Source of the DNA: Cyanobacteria bacterium FACHB-63
Lineage (GTDB): Bacteria; Cyanobacteriota; Cyanobacteriia; Leptolyngbyales; Leptolyngbyaceae
Direction of reading: 5' to 3'
Assembly (NCBI GenBank): GCA_014695255.1
Contig: JACJNX010000040.1
Span: 62,001-126,000 of the forward strand
DNA length: 64,000 bases
A program made the position numbers and the translations under genes. Positions 18,440-26,990 of this stretch are shown piece after piece. Numbering within the stretch: the first letter of the stretch is position 1; each line of letters begins with the position of its first letter. The notes under the pieces are model-generated. The model ran no database searches and was not told where the DNA came from. It was given only the letters and a program-made list of their open reading frames with translations.

Positions 18440-18500
18440 TGGAGCGGGGAGTGGGGTGTTATTCCCCTTTTCAGACCCCTACTCCCTACTCCCCACTCCT
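18440..18500. repeat. Heptamer-type inverted repeat, copy 2
   Basis: A GGGGAGTGGGG arm followed by CCCCTACTCCCTACTCCCC, separated by about 20 bases. It has the same architecture as the element at 7971-8044. It starts directly after the stop of the GT39-like gene and could serve as its 3' end structure. The following 110 bases to ffh have no other feature. Confidence 0.8.
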
Positions 18501-18614
18501 TTCGCAAATACCGCGGACATTCCTAGGGATTAGGGATTTCCGTCCCTGCGATCGCGCCTCTCACGTCCAGAAACACGCTACTCTGGAAAAGATAACTCCT
18601 GATCAGTTTCTCCT

Positions 18615-20105
18615 ATGTTTGACGCTCTTGCCGATCGCTTAGAACAAGCCTGGAAAAAAGTTCGCGGTCAAGACAAAATCACAGACTCAAATGTGAAAGA
18701 TGCCTTGCGAGAAGTTCGTCGCGCTCTGCTCGAAGCCGATGTCAACCTGCAAGTGGTGAAAGATTTTGTCGCAGAAGTTGAACAAAACGCTCTGGGAGCC
18801 GAAGTCATCGCCGGAGTGCGACCCGATCAGCAGTTTATCGAGATCGTCTACAACGAGCTTGTCAAAGTCATGGGCGATGCCAACGTCCCCTTGGCTGAAG
18901 CGGAGACGGCTCCAACGATCGTATTAATGGCGGGTCTGCAAGGAACAGGTAAAACGACTGCGACCGCAAAACTGGCGCTACATCTGCGGAAAGAAGATCG
19001 TAAAGCTTTATTGGTTGCAACAGATGTCTATCGACCGGCGGCGATCGATCAATTAGTCGCGCTGGGCAAGCAAGTGAATGTGCCTGTGTTTGAGTTGGGC
19101 AAAGATGCTGATCCCGTTGAGATTGCGCGTCAAGGAGTGGAAAAAGCGAGAGCCGACGGCTTTGATGTCGTGATTGTGGATACGGCCGGACGCTTGCAGA
19201 TTGACGAATCGATGATGGGCGAACTCAAGCGCATCAAAGACACAATCAAACCGCACGAAACGCTGCTGGTTGTGGATGCCATGACGGGTCAGGAAGCTGC
19301 GAACTTAACTCGGACGTTCCACGAGCAAATCGGAGTCACGGGCGCAATTCTGACCAAGATGGACGGCGATACCCGCGGAGGTGCAGCCCTTTCGGTGCGT
19401 CGGATTTCAGGACAGCCGATCAAGTTTATCGGGATTGGGGAAAAAGTTGATGCTTTGCAGCCGTTCTACCCCGATCGTATGGCATCGCGGATTCTTGGCA
19501 TGGGTGATGTCCTGACGCTGGTGGAAAAAGCCCGCGAAGAAGTAGACATGGCAGAAGCCGAGAAAATGCAGGAGAAAATTCTCTCTGCTCAGTTCGACTT
19601 TACCGACTTCCTCAAACAAACCCGTCTGCTTAAAAATATGGGATCGCTCGGTGGTGTCATGAAGCTGCTTCCGGGCATGGGCAAGATGGTGAACGAAGAA
19701 CAGCTTCAAAAAGGCGAAGAGCAACTGAAAAAAGCCGAAGCGATGATCGGCTCGATGACCACTGAAGAGCGCAAAAATCCCGACCTGCTCTCCAATTCCC
19801 CTAGTCGCCGTAAGCGCATCGCTAGAGGTTCAGGTCACTCGGATAAAGAAGTCAGCGAACTGGTGACGAATTTCCAGAGAATGCGATCAATGATGCAGCA
19901 AATGGGTTCCGGTCAAATGGGCTTCCCTGGTATGGGCGGAATGCCGATGGGCGGACTCCCGAATCCATTTGGTGGTGGCAATCCGTTTGGCGGCATGGGC
20001 GGTGGAATGCGTCCTCCTCAGCCTGGATATAGAGGCTATCAAGGCGGCGGCAAGAAGAAGAAAGGCGGCAAAGATAAGAAGAAGAAGGGCTTCGGCAACT
20101 TGTGA
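18615..20105 (+). CDS. ffh: Signal recognition particle protein Ffh
   Basis: 496 residues. The N domain (about 1-85) has ALLEADVNLQVV. The GTPase G domain has the P-loop GLQGTGKTTATAKLA, DVYRPAAIDQL, DTAGRLQID, TKMDGDTRGGAAL and the insertion box. The methionine-rich M domain carries GSGHSDKEVSELVTNF and a Gly/Met-rich stretch. It ends in an unusually lysine-rich tail (GGKKKKGGKDKKKK). It binds SRP RNA and signal sequences, and in cyanobacteria it also serves thylakoid membrane insertion. No 4.5S RNA gene was recognised nearby. Confidence 0.97.
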   Translation: MFDALADRLEQAWKKVRGQDKITDSNVKDALREVRRALLEADVNLQVVKDFVAEVEQNALGAEVIAGVRPDQQFIEIVYNELVKVMGDANVPLAEAETAPTIVLMAGLQGTGKTTATAKLALHLRKEDRKALLVATDVYRPAAIDQLVALGKQVNVPVFELGKDADPVEIARQGVEKARADGFDVVIVDTAGRLQIDESMMGELKRIKDTIKPHETLLVVDAMTGQEAANLTRTFHEQIGVTGAILTKMDGDTRGGAALSVRRISGQPIKFIGIGEKVDALQPFYPDRMASRILGMGDVLTLVEKAREEVDMAEAEKMQEKILSAQFDFTDFLKQTRLLKNMGSLGGVMKLLPGMGKMVNEEQLQKGEEQLKKAEAMIGSMTTEERKNPDLLSNSPSRRKRIARGSGHSDKEVSELVTNFQRMRSMMQQMGSGQMGFPGMGGMPMGGLPNPFGGGNPFGGMGGGMRPPQPGYRGYQGGGKKKKGGKDKKKKGFGNL

Positions 20106-20127
20106 GGTTAGAGACTAACGCGAGGTC

Positions 20128-20184
20128 ATGACTGTCGGGTTCGAGTGGGACGAGGAAAAAGCTAAATCTCATTCGTGTTCTTAG
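20128..20184 (+). pseudogene. Possible BrnT toxin N-terminal relic
   Basis: An 18-codon ORF whose start reads VGFEWDEEKAKSHS, closely resembling the conserved opening of BrnT-family RNase toxins (FEWDxxKAxxNxxKHG). The frame then stops at TAG (20182-20184) and no BrnT continuation or BrnA antitoxin follows before exoD. It is best read as the stump of a lost toxin-antitoxin pair; a chance match is possible over so short a length. Confidence 0.45.
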
Positions 20185-20263
20185 CGTTCGACTCGCAACC
20201 TCTTCAATACTGTTCTGCTAGTGCAAGCTCAACGGTAAAGGTTCTGAGATCGTCCTATCCAAC

Positions 20264-20899
20264 ATGAACCAATCTCAAAACAACTCCCCGCCTCAGTTAC
20301 ACACTTCCGAGATGTTGCAGAACTTATTGCAGCAGCACGATCAAGAAACAATCCGCTTAGGTGAACTGATTGAGAGCTTAGGTAGTCGGGCGTTTGGTCC
20401 TACATTATTGCTCTGTGCCTTACCGGAAGCCTTGCCGTTACCGATCGCCGGAGTCTCCGCAATCATTGGTACACCACTCGTCATTTTCTCAATTCAGTTA
20501 CTCTGTGGCTTCTCTAGTCCAAGACTTCCGCGATGGTTAGCGAATCGGGGCTTCAAGCGCAAAGACTTCGAGAAAATTGTCCGGCAAGTCTTGCGGTATC
20601 TTCAAATGTTTGAGCGGTTCATTCGTCCGCGCTGGCACTTCGCTACAACGCCACTCGTGGAACGATCGCTCGGCTTGCTTTTCCTGTTGCTTGCCTTTGT
20701 GATTGTGCTCCCGATTCCATTTGGAAACATTCTGCCTGCGATCGCGATCGTCGCGATTAGTCTTGGGTTAATCGAAGCGGATGGCGTATTGGTTGTGTTT
20801 GGTACGATTGCCGCTCTGGTGATTCTTGCACTGATGACAGGCGCGATCGTCGTTTTCTTCTCAAGCGTTTTTCAGTTTCTATCAAAAAATATTCGCTGA
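20264..20899 (+). CDS. exoD: Exopolysaccharide synthesis protein ExoD family
   Basis: 211 residues. ExoD family: the N-terminal amphipathic part carries LGELIESLGSRAFGPTLLLCALPEALPLP, with glycine/proline-rich helices near 50-80. A charged loop (RLPRWLANRGFKRKDFEKIV) is followed by three to four membrane helices in the C-terminal half (LPIPFGNILPAIAIVAISLGL). In rhizobia exoD affects exopolysaccharide production and alkali tolerance; its biochemical activity is unknown. Inner-membrane protein. It is a single gene following ffh. Confidence 0.9.
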   Translation: MNQSQNNSPPQLHTSEMLQNLLQQHDQETIRLGELIESLGSRAFGPTLLLCALPEALPLPIAGVSAIIGTPLVIFSIQLLCGFSSPRLPRWLANRGFKRKDFEKIVRQVLRYLQMFERFIRPRWHFATTPLVERSLGLLFLLLAFVIVLPIPFGNILPAIAIVAISLGLIEADGVLVVFGTIAALVILALMTGAIVVFFSSVFQFLSKNIR

Positions 20900-21034
20900 T
20901 TGGTTGCGGAAACCGCACAGCAAGCAATGAAGCTCTCTGTAAGAATTCTGCCAACCCACATAAGCTAACTGCCACTGAAGGTGCGATCGCTGCGTTGAAA
21001 GCTTATGTTCAAGAATAACTAAGGAGAACTTCAA

Positions 21035-21445
21035 GTGAAATTCAATGGATTGATCGCAAAAATCGCTGGCATGACTGTACTTCCGCTTGCAGCCCTAGCA
21101 ATTTCTGGGCAAGCTGCATCGGCTGATACATTGTTAACGAGAGACTTTCAGATCTTCGTCAACGCAGAATGCGCTGAAGGTAATGTCACCTGCAACAATG
21201 TCAATTATGTCGGCACAAACCTTCATACAGGAGCAACACTACAGTTAAAAGGTCGAACCCTACACACGACCTGCGCGGATGGAGTCACTCCTTGTCGGTT
21301 CTTGGGCTATGAGTTCCGCAATGGAGACTACAGCTACACCGTGACAGAAGCAGGGCGATTGATTGTCCGCAAGGGTGAAAGAACATTGCTCAACCAAGCA
21401 GGAACCTGGGAGCGCGACGAAATGGGCACTGGGCAGCACGACTAG
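21035..21445 (+). CDS. Small secreted protein with four cysteines, unknown function
   Basis: 136 residues from GTG 21035, which has a strong AAGGAG Shine-Dalgarno at 21021-21026. The signal peptide is clear: KFNGLIAKIAG followed by a hydrophobic core and a probable cleavage at AASA-DT near residue 30. The mature part has four cysteines (AECAEGNVTCNN and TTCADGVTPCRF), suggesting two disulfides in an exported beta-rich protein. No family was recognised. Exported to the periplasm or medium. Confidence 0.7.
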   Translation: MKFNGLIAKIAGMTVLPLAALAISGQAASADTLLTRDFQIFVNAECAEGNVTCNNVNYVGTNLHTGATLQLKGRTLHTTCADGVTPCRFLGYEFRNGDYSYTVTEAGRLIVRKGERTLLNQAGTWERDEMGTGQHD

Positions 21446-21614
21446 CTTTAACCTGACGCAAATCTGGCTCAATCGCGGATTGTCCTAAAACGGGTTGAAA
21501 TCCGCTGCGATCGCGCCTGATTTTCCCTCACCGTGTTACGATGACTATTCCGGGAAGTATGTCGATTTGACATATCACTTTGCAACTATTCATAAGGAGT
21601 CCTCGGTTCTAGTC

Positions 21615-21872
21615 ATGCTTAAATTGAGATTAAAGCGCTTCGGTAAAAAGCGCGAAGCCAGCTATCGAATTGTCGTCGCTCAAAGCACCAGCCGTCGCGA
21701 TGGTCGCCCATTGGCAGAAGTCGGATTTTATAACCCTCGATCGGATGAAGTCCGCCTGGATGTGCCTGTGATTCTCGATTGGTTAAAGAAAGGCGCACAG
21801 CCGACCGACACCGTTCGCGACATCCTCTTCAAGAACAACGTGCTTGAGCAACTGCAATCTGAATCCGTCTAA
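21615..21872 (+). CDS. rpsP: 30S ribosomal protein S16
   Basis: 85 residues from the ATG at 21615 ([20 protein letters not shown]), with AAGGAG 17-22 bases upstream; the longer frame back to 21495 is not family-like. It contains the S16 core [22 protein letters not shown]. It is needed for 30S assembly. It is followed after five bases by khpA, the classical rpsP-khpA arrangement. Confidence 0.97.
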   Translation: MLKLRLKRFGKKREASYRIVVAQSTSRRDGRPLAEVGFYNPRSDEVRLDVPVILDWLKKGAQPTDTVRDILFKNNVLEQLQSESV

Positions 21873-21877
21873 GACTT

Positions 21878-22234
21878 GTGAAACCTGTAACTCCAGACTA
21901 CGCCGGACTCATCCGGTTTCTTGTTCAACCTTTTCTAGAAACGCCCGATGCTCTCCGAATCGACTGTGAAGTCTTAGCCAACGGTTCGAGGGTTTGGGTG
22001 CGTTTAGCGTTTGAAGGAACCGATAAAGGGCGCGTATTTGGGCGCGGTGGGCGAAATGTTCAGGCAATTCGGAGCGTGATCGAGGGGGTTGCCAAAGCTG
22101 CGGGACAGACGGTGAATTTAGATATTCACGGGAGCGGTCAGCATCGAGAGAATGGCGATTCAGAACGTCCGCCCCGCTCCCAAGGTCGCCCCTCGCCGCG
22201 AGGAGATGCGCCCCGACGACCAACCAGAAATTAA
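21878..22234 (+). CDS. khpA: KH domain RNA-binding protein KhpA
   Basis: 118 residues from GTG 21878, five bases after rpsP. A single KH domain with the GxxG loop in VFGRGGRNVQAIRSV (near 52-66). The C-terminal 30 residues are basic and Arg/Pro-rich (PPRSQGRPSPRGDAPRRP), probably disordered and RNA-binding. KhpA proteins partner with KhpB in post-transcriptional control. Co-transcribed with rpsP and ended by the hairpin at 22241. Confidence 0.93.
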   Translation: MKPVTPDYAGLIRFLVQPFLETPDALRIDCEVLANGSRVWVRLAFEGTDKGRVFGRGGRNVQAIRSVIEGVAKAAGQTVNLDIHGSGQHRENGDSERPPRSQGRPSPRGDAPRRPTRN

Positions 22235-22240
22235 TCGATT

Positions 22241-22269
22241 AAGGCATCTACAGATGAGATGCCTTTTTT
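22241..22269 (+). terminator. Rho-independent terminator after rpsP-khpA
   Basis: A perfect nine-base stem AAGGCATCT (22241-22249) and AGATGCCTT (22257-22265) with a seven-base loop, followed by a run of T. It lies seven bases after the khpA stop. Confidence 0.9.
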
Positions 22270-22324
22270 GCTGGGACAATTGCGAATGTCCTAGACTAGA
22301 AGCAGAATCCTTATTTGGTACTGC

Positions 22325-23275
22325 ATGGAAACATTTACGCTGCCCCTACCAAGTCCAGAAAGCGCGATCGCACTCTCTGGTGATCGAGAAGACAATCTGA
22401 AAATTCTTGCCCGTCAGACTGGAGCTACGGTTGTGCTGCGCGGACAGGAGTTGATGATTACGGGAACGTCGAATCAAATTGAGCTGGTCAAGGGGTTAGT
22501 CGGTTCGTTAGAGTCTTCTTGGAGCAAGGGACAACCGATTTCAAGCGTCGATATTCTCACAGCGCGTCATGCCTTGGATACGCATCAAGAAGGCGAACTT
22601 CAGACAATTCAGCAGGACGTATTGGGGAAGACGCGCCGTGGTGAAGCCATTCGAGCGAAGACGTTTAAGCAACGGCAGTATATTCAGGCGGTGCGATCGC
22701 ACGATTTAACCTTCTGTATTGGACCTGCGGGAACTGGAAAAACCTATCTCGCTGCGGTCATGGCGATTCAAGCGCTGTTATCGAATCAGTATGAGCGATT
22801 AATTCTGACTCGTCCAGCAGTCGAAGCTGGAGAAAGACTAGGGTTCCTACCCGGAGATTTGCAGCAGAAGATCGATCCTTATCTGCGTCCTCTGTACGAT
22901 GCACTGTATGAGTTTGTTGAGCCGGAAAAAATTAGCGGCTTGATGGAGCGTGGGATTATTGAAGTAGCACCGATCGCGTATATGCGAGGACGCACGTTAA
23001 ATAATGCGTTCATCATTGTGGACGAAGCACAGAATACAACGCCAGCGCAAATGAAAATGTTACTGACTCGACTTGGGTTTAAATCCAAGATGGTCGTGAC
23101 TGGAGATTTAACGCAAACCGATTTACCAATGCACCAGGAATCAGGATTAGCAATGGCGAATCGAATTTTGCAATCGATCGACACGATCGCATTCTGTAAG
23201 CTTTCTAAAGCTGATGTAGTCAGACATCCATTGGTGCAGCAAATTGTGGAAGCGTATGAGCAGTATGAGAAGTAA
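22325..23275 (+). CDS. phoH: PhoH family ATPase (YbeZ type)
   Basis: 316 residues. The N-terminal KH-like region (LKILARQTGATVVLRGQELMITG) is followed by a PhoH ATPase: Walker A FCIGPAGTGKTYLA, LTRPAVEAGERLGFLPGD and Walker B NAFIIVDEAQNTTPAQMKMLLTRLG with VVTGDLTQ. The family is a superfamily 1 helicase-like ATPase, often linked to YbeY and rRNA or RNA processing. Cytoplasmic. A small membrane-protein gene follows after one base. Confidence 0.94.
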   Translation: METFTLPLPSPESAIALSGDREDNLKILARQTGATVVLRGQELMITGTSNQIELVKGLVGSLESSWSKGQPISSVDILTARHALDTHQEGELQTIQQDVLGKTRRGEAIRAKTFKQRQYIQAVRSHDLTFCIGPAGTGKTYLAAVMAIQALLSNQYERLILTRPAVEAGERLGFLPGDLQQKIDPYLRPLYDALYEFVEPEKISGLMERGIIEVAPIAYMRGRTLNNAFIIVDEAQNTTPAQMKMLLTRLGFKSKMVVTGDLTQTDLPMHQESGLAMANRILQSIDTIAFCKLSKADVVRHPLVQQIVEAYEQYEK

Positions 23276-23276
23276 C

Positions 23277-23462
23277 ATGGATACGTTCAATGTGATTCTC
23301 AAAGTGATGGGCTTATCGTTGCTGTTGTCGATCGCGATTAAATATCTAGCTCCTTTCGCAGCGATCGAACCCACCTTATTTAATGTATTGTTTGCAGTGT
23401 TATCCCCTGCATTACTTTTAGCAACCGTATTTTTATTCAGGTTCTCACGTAATCATGGTTAG
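23277..23462 (+). CDS. Small two-helix membrane protein, unknown function
   Basis: 61 residues from ATG 23277, one base after the phoH stop. Two hydrophobic segments (about 5-25 and 35-55) end in a short basic tail (FRFSRNHG). No signal cleavage site. Its stop overlaps the start of the GH1 gene by eight bases, so phoH, this gene and the glucosidase form one transcription unit. Function not recognisable. Confidence 0.6.
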   Translation: MDTFNVILKVMGLSLLLSIAIKYLAPFAAIEPTLFNVLFAVLSPALLLATVFLFRFSRNHG

Positions 23463-24825
23463 CCATCAGTTTCCACCGGGCTTTGAATGGGGTGCTGCAA
23501 CTGCGGCATATCAGATCGAAGGAGCGGTTAACCGAGACGGGCGAAAACCAAGCGTATGGGATACTTTTAGCGCCAAGCGGGGCAATACCTTTCGAGGGCA
23601 AACAGGCGCGATCGCTTGTGAACATTACGATCGTTACAAAGAAGACATCAAATTGATGGCAGAGTTGGGCATCAAGAACTATCGCTTCAGCATTTCTTGG
23701 TGTCGGATTGTCCCGAATGGACGCGGTGCGGTGAATGAAGCTGGAGTCGATTTCTACCGTCGATTAGTCGATTGCTTGTTGGATCACGGAATTACCCCTT
23801 GGGCAACGCTGTTTCATTGGGATAGCCCCCAAGCGTTGGAAGATCGATACGGATCTTGGCGCAGTCGCGAAATGGCGCAGGATTTTGCCGAGTATGTCGG
23901 CGCGATCGTCGCTCGATTGAGCGATCGGATTACCAATTGGATGACGTTGAATGAAATTACTTGCTTTACGCACTTAGCCTACGCGGTGAACAAGAAGCCG
24001 GAAATGGCTCCAGGCACACGGGTAAAGTCGCTGAAAGAAGTCTGGCAAACTTCACATCATGCGTTATTAGCACATGGGTTAGCGTGTCAGGCAATTCGAG
24101 CAAATTCAGCGCGATCGTCGATCGGCTTGGTTGATAATTTCGGCATCACGGTTCCAATTATTGAAACACCAGAACACATCGAAGCCGCAAAAAAAGCTTT
24201 TCCTTATCATTTCCGCAATGGTGGAATGATTTATCCCGCATTAACAGGTGAATATCATCCAGGCTTTCTAGCACAATTAAGCAATGATGCTCCAGATATT
24301 CAATCCGGTGATTTAGAAATCATTCATCAACCTTTAGACTTTCTAGGTCTAAATATTTACACAGGCGCTCACATTCGTGCTGCGGACAATGCTCAAGGCT
24401 GTGAATGGCTCAATTTCCCCAAGGGCTATCCGCTATTGCATATGCCTTGGTTACATCTTGTCCCAGAGTGTTTGTATTGGGGGATTCGTCATGTTAGCGA
24501 AACCTTAAATCGTCCGGATCTCAAACTTTTTATCACCGAAAATGGCTGCGCTGCTCAGGATAAATTAACTGCGTCTGGCGAAGTGTTTGACACCGATCGC
24601 ATTCTCTATTTACGTCAGCATCTTCAAGGCGTTTATCGAGCCGCGATCGAAGGTTATCCGATCAACGGTTATTTTGTCTGGAGCTTGCTGGATAACTTTG
24701 AGTGGGCGTGGGGATACGATCGACGATTTGGCATTACCTATGTCGATTACAAGACCCAGCGACGGATACCGAAATCAAGCTATCACTGGTACGCTGAGTG
24801 TATTCGCCAAAACTGCGTAGTGTAG
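23455..24825 (+). CDS. GH1 family beta-glucosidase
   Basis: 456 residues. GH1 TIM barrel: the N-terminal signature FPPGFEWGAATAAYQIEGA, the acid/base glutamate in TLNEI (usually TFNEP/TLNEP; here the residue after Glu is Ile) near residue 166, the nucleophile glutamate in LFITENGCA near 363, and the aglycone-site WSLLDNFEWAWGY. No signal peptide, so it is cytoplasmic. It hydrolyses beta-glucosides and related disaccharides. The ATG at 23455 overlaps the small membrane-protein gene by eight bases. Confidence 0.95.
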   Translation: MVSHQFPPGFEWGAATAAYQIEGAVNRDGRKPSVWDTFSAKRGNTFRGQTGAIACEHYDRYKEDIKLMAELGIKNYRFSISWCRIVPNGRGAVNEAGVDFYRRLVDCLLDHGITPWATLFHWDSPQALEDRYGSWRSREMAQDFAEYVGAIVARLSDRITNWMTLNEITCFTHLAYAVNKKPEMAPGTRVKSLKEVWQTSHHALLAHGLACQAIRANSARSSIGLVDNFGITVPIIETPEHIEAAKKAFPYHFRNGGMIYPALTGEYHPGFLAQLSNDAPDIQSGDLEIIHQPLDFLGLNIYTGAHIRAADNAQGCEWLNFPKGYPLLHMPWLHLVPECLYWGIRHVSETLNRPDLKLFITENGCAAQDKLTASGEVFDTDRILYLRQHLQGVYRAAIEGYPINGYFVWSLLDNFEWAWGYDRRFGITYVDYKTQRRIPKSSYHWYAECIRQNCVV

Positions 24826-24832
24826 CGCCTGT

Positions 24833-25249
24833 ATGAAGAAATTTCCCTGGTTGTCTGCATCTCTGCTCTTTGCGGCATATGCCACATTCGGAAAATTAAT
24901 CATTACCACCGCCCACCTTTGGACAGCGGTTGCTTCTGCTGCGAGTCTCGGTGTCGTTCTGGCTCTGATCTTGATGCACCCACTTACCAGTTCGGAAAAA
25001 GTGCTGACCAAGTGGTTTAAATCGGATACGGTTGCCTTTGCTTCACTGTTGGCGATCGCAGCGTTTGCATCGATCCTGCTCAACTGGTTTAAAATTTTTA
25101 CACCCATCATTATGGTGCTGGTTGCAGAATCATTGGTGCGATTGGACTTGCAAACCGCAGAATATACCCAACACCAAGTTCTAATCATTCTTGTGGTTGT
25201 CGCGTGGCTGGGACTCGGACTCGGTTGGGTATTCGCCACATTTGCTTAG
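24833..25249 (+). CDS. Four-helix integral membrane protein, unknown function
   Basis: 138 residues, seven bases after the GH1 stop. Four hydrophobic segments (about 6-22, 28-48, 65-100, 115-137). An acidic/basic loop (SSEKVLTKWFKSD) lies between the second and third helices. No known motif. Probably an inner-membrane protein co-transcribed with the glucosidase gene. The stop overlaps the convergent SPOR gene by four bases (TTAG). Confidence 0.65.
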   Translation: MKKFPWLSASLLFAAYATFGKLIITTAHLWTAVASAASLGVVLALILMHPLTSSEKVLTKWFKSDTVAFASLLAIAAFASILLNWFKIFTPIIMVLVAESLVRLDLQTAEYTQHQVLIILVVVAWLGLGLGWVFATFA

Positions 25250-25965
25250 CGATTGTAGAATAGCCGGGCATCCATCCTGCCGCGATCGCGCAGATACCGT
25301 ACCATTCGCTCTGCTTCACCCTCATCCGAGAAAGGACCTACTGCAAGATGCAATCCAAGCGGGCGATTGCGAATCCTGACTGCAGACTGAGAAACTCCCA
25401 GACGAATGGCTCGATCGCGATAGTCCTGTACCTCAAATTGATCACCGGGGACGACTGCATAATAGCCCCGCTGTGGGTTTCCGGGCTGAGAAAGTCCCCC
25501 TGTAATTTGGGCATAAATTCCCTGAGTGGATAAACGTGAAACCTGCTGCCGAGCATTCACCTCATTGTTAAACACCCCAGCTTGAATCACTCTGCGTCCC
25601 CCGGTATTTTGAAGAAAAGCATCCGACTGAACCACTCGCACTCGCTGCAAGACAAACGGACTATCGCTATCCACGAACACGCGATATCGACCGCTTACAG
25701 GCGCGATCGGATTGACGGGACTCACCCCTGGAGCCGTGTAAATCCGTTCATCCGGAGCAACATTAATGGGGGCTTGCGGCGGGAAGTCTGGGCTAGTTGA
25801 AGGAAGCGGCGCACTCGGAATCGGCGCAGTCGGAATCGGCGGGACATTTGGCGGCGGTGGAAGTCTCTGCGCTTGAGCAAAACTAGATTCGACTGATAGG
25901 CTCACAATGGTGATGCTAAGCTGTGCCGCAGTTCTAATCCCGATTTGTCTTAATTGAACTTGCAT
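25246..25965 (-). CDS. Secreted SPOR-domain protein with proline-rich linker
   Basis: 239 residues. A signal peptide-like N-terminus (TAAQLSITIVSLSVESSFAQA) is followed by a proline-rich linker (about 34-75, PPPPNVPPIPTAPIPSAPLP). The C-terminal half contains SPOR-like elements: VIQAGVFNNEVNARQQVSRL with TQGIYAQITGG, and a second one near LHLAVGPFSDEGEAERMVRYL. SPOR domains bind denuded peptidoglycan glycan strands at septa, so a periplasmic or cell-wall role is likely. Confidence 0.82.
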   Translation of the reverse strand: MQVQLRQIGIRTAAQLSITIVSLSVESSFAQAQRLPPPPNVPPIPTAPIPSAPLPSTSPDFPPQAPINVAPDERIYTAPGVSPVNPIAPVSGRYRVFVDSDSPFVLQRVRVVQSDAFLQNTGGRRVIQAGVFNNEVNARQQVSRLSTQGIYAQITGGLSQPGNPQRGYYAVVPGDQFEVQDYRDRAIRLGVSQSAVRIRNRPLGLHLAVGPFSDEGEAERMVRYLRDRGRMDARLFYNR

Positions 25966-26058
25966 AGATGCCCAAGCGACAAAATAAAATTTCGGTCAGT
26001 TTACCATGCAGCGTCTTGATTTATTCACTTTTATCTCTGTCTAAAAATTGCTTGATTG

Positions 26059-26087
26059 TGTTGAGAGTGCAGCAGAGCCGCTACAAT
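26059..26087 (+). promoter_or_regulatory. Candidate sigma-70-type promoter for sirB
   Basis: TGTTGA (26059-26064), a 17-base spacer, then TACAAT (26082-26087), 38 bases upstream of the TTG start of sirB. The -35 is imperfect but the spacing and -10 are good. Confidence 0.4.
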
Positions 26088-26125
26088 GTTACTTAACTTT
26101 ACATTCGTAGATTGAGGCTTGCATT

Positions 26126-26872
26126 TTGCGTTCCGCCTATCTTCTCGTCACGCATGGAAGTCGAGATATTCGTCCCCAAGTGGCGATCGATCAACTGCGC
26201 GATCGCTTGGAGCAACGGTTATCGGTTCCTGTCGGAGCGGCTGTTTTAGAATGCGCCCCAACTGCGCTGCATGAGCAAATCGAGGAGTTTAGCCGCCAGC
26301 ATGAATCCGTTTTGCAGATTCAGATTGTGCCGCTGTTTCTGCTGCCGGGGGTTCATGTGATGGAAGACATTCCAGAGCAAATCGCGATCGCTCAGTCTCG
26401 AATTGATGCCAAACTTCAAATTTTGCCGCATTTAGGAACGCATTCTGGAATGGCAGAGGTTCTGGCTTCAAGACTGGCTCAGTTTCCCGCTGAGGCTCAA
26501 ATTCTGATGTCTCATGGAAGTCGGCGATCAGGTGGGAACGTGCCGATCGAAAAGATTGCAACCGTGATCGGCGCGGTTTCTGCTTATTGGTCAGTTGAAC
26601 CAAAATTAGAGACACGCTTACTTGAGCTAAACCAGCAGGGATGTCAAAAAATTGCGATCTTGCCGTATTTTCTTTTCTCAGGCGGAATTACAGATGCGAT
26701 CGATCGATCGATTCAAGCTTTTTCCGAAGAACACCCAGACCTAACGCTGCAATGGTTAGCTCCGTTTGATTTCTGTGAGGATTTGCTGCGGTTGATTGTG
26801 GATTTTATTATGGTGCAACCTTTAGCCGAGTTGAATGGCGCGATCGATCAATCAGTCCCTATCCTGAGATAG
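26126..26872 (+). CDS. sirB: Sirohydrochlorin ferrochelatase, CbiX/SirB type
   Basis: 248 residues from TTG 26126 (no better start is in frame; a GAGG lies ten bases upstream). It contains the chelatase opening AYLLVTHGSRD with the metal-ligand histidine, and a second half-repeat QILMSHGSRRSGG, plus PLFLLPGVHVMEDIP and LPYFLFSGGI. This is a two-half CbiX protein. It inserts Fe (or Co) into sirohydrochlorin. It lies 118 bases upstream of cobA, the enzyme two steps earlier, so the two serve siroheme (nitrite/sulfite reductase cofactor) synthesis. Confidence 0.9.
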   Translation: MRSAYLLVTHGSRDIRPQVAIDQLRDRLEQRLSVPVGAAVLECAPTALHEQIEEFSRQHESVLQIQIVPLFLLPGVHVMEDIPEQIAIAQSRIDAKLQILPHLGTHSGMAEVLASRLAQFPAEAQILMSHGSRRSGGNVPIEKIATVIGAVSAYWSVEPKLETRLLELNQQGCQKIAILPYFLFSGGITDAIDRSIQAFSEEHPDLTLQWLAPFDFCEDLLRLIVDFIMVQPLAELNGAIDQSVPILR

Positions 26873-26990
26873 AACTTGGTCAAATCTACAAATTTTCTAA
26901 ATACCAGGTATCGAAAGTAGCAAACTTGAGTGGCTAGACTAATTACCGTGAGATACTTAGCTTCCACTCGTTTTCTTAATCTTCTCAACG

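Noticed and set aside
20135-20200. GGTTCGAGT and GTTCGACTC resemble tRNA T-loops
   Set aside because: No acceptor stem, D-arm or anticodon arm could be paired around them; the first lies inside the BrnT-like stump.
20893-21018. Open frame without a start reading into KLTATEGAIAALKAYVQE before the secreted protein gene
   Set aside because: Protein-like but no start codon or recognised family; it partly overlaps the exoD end in another frame. Could be a relic or chance.
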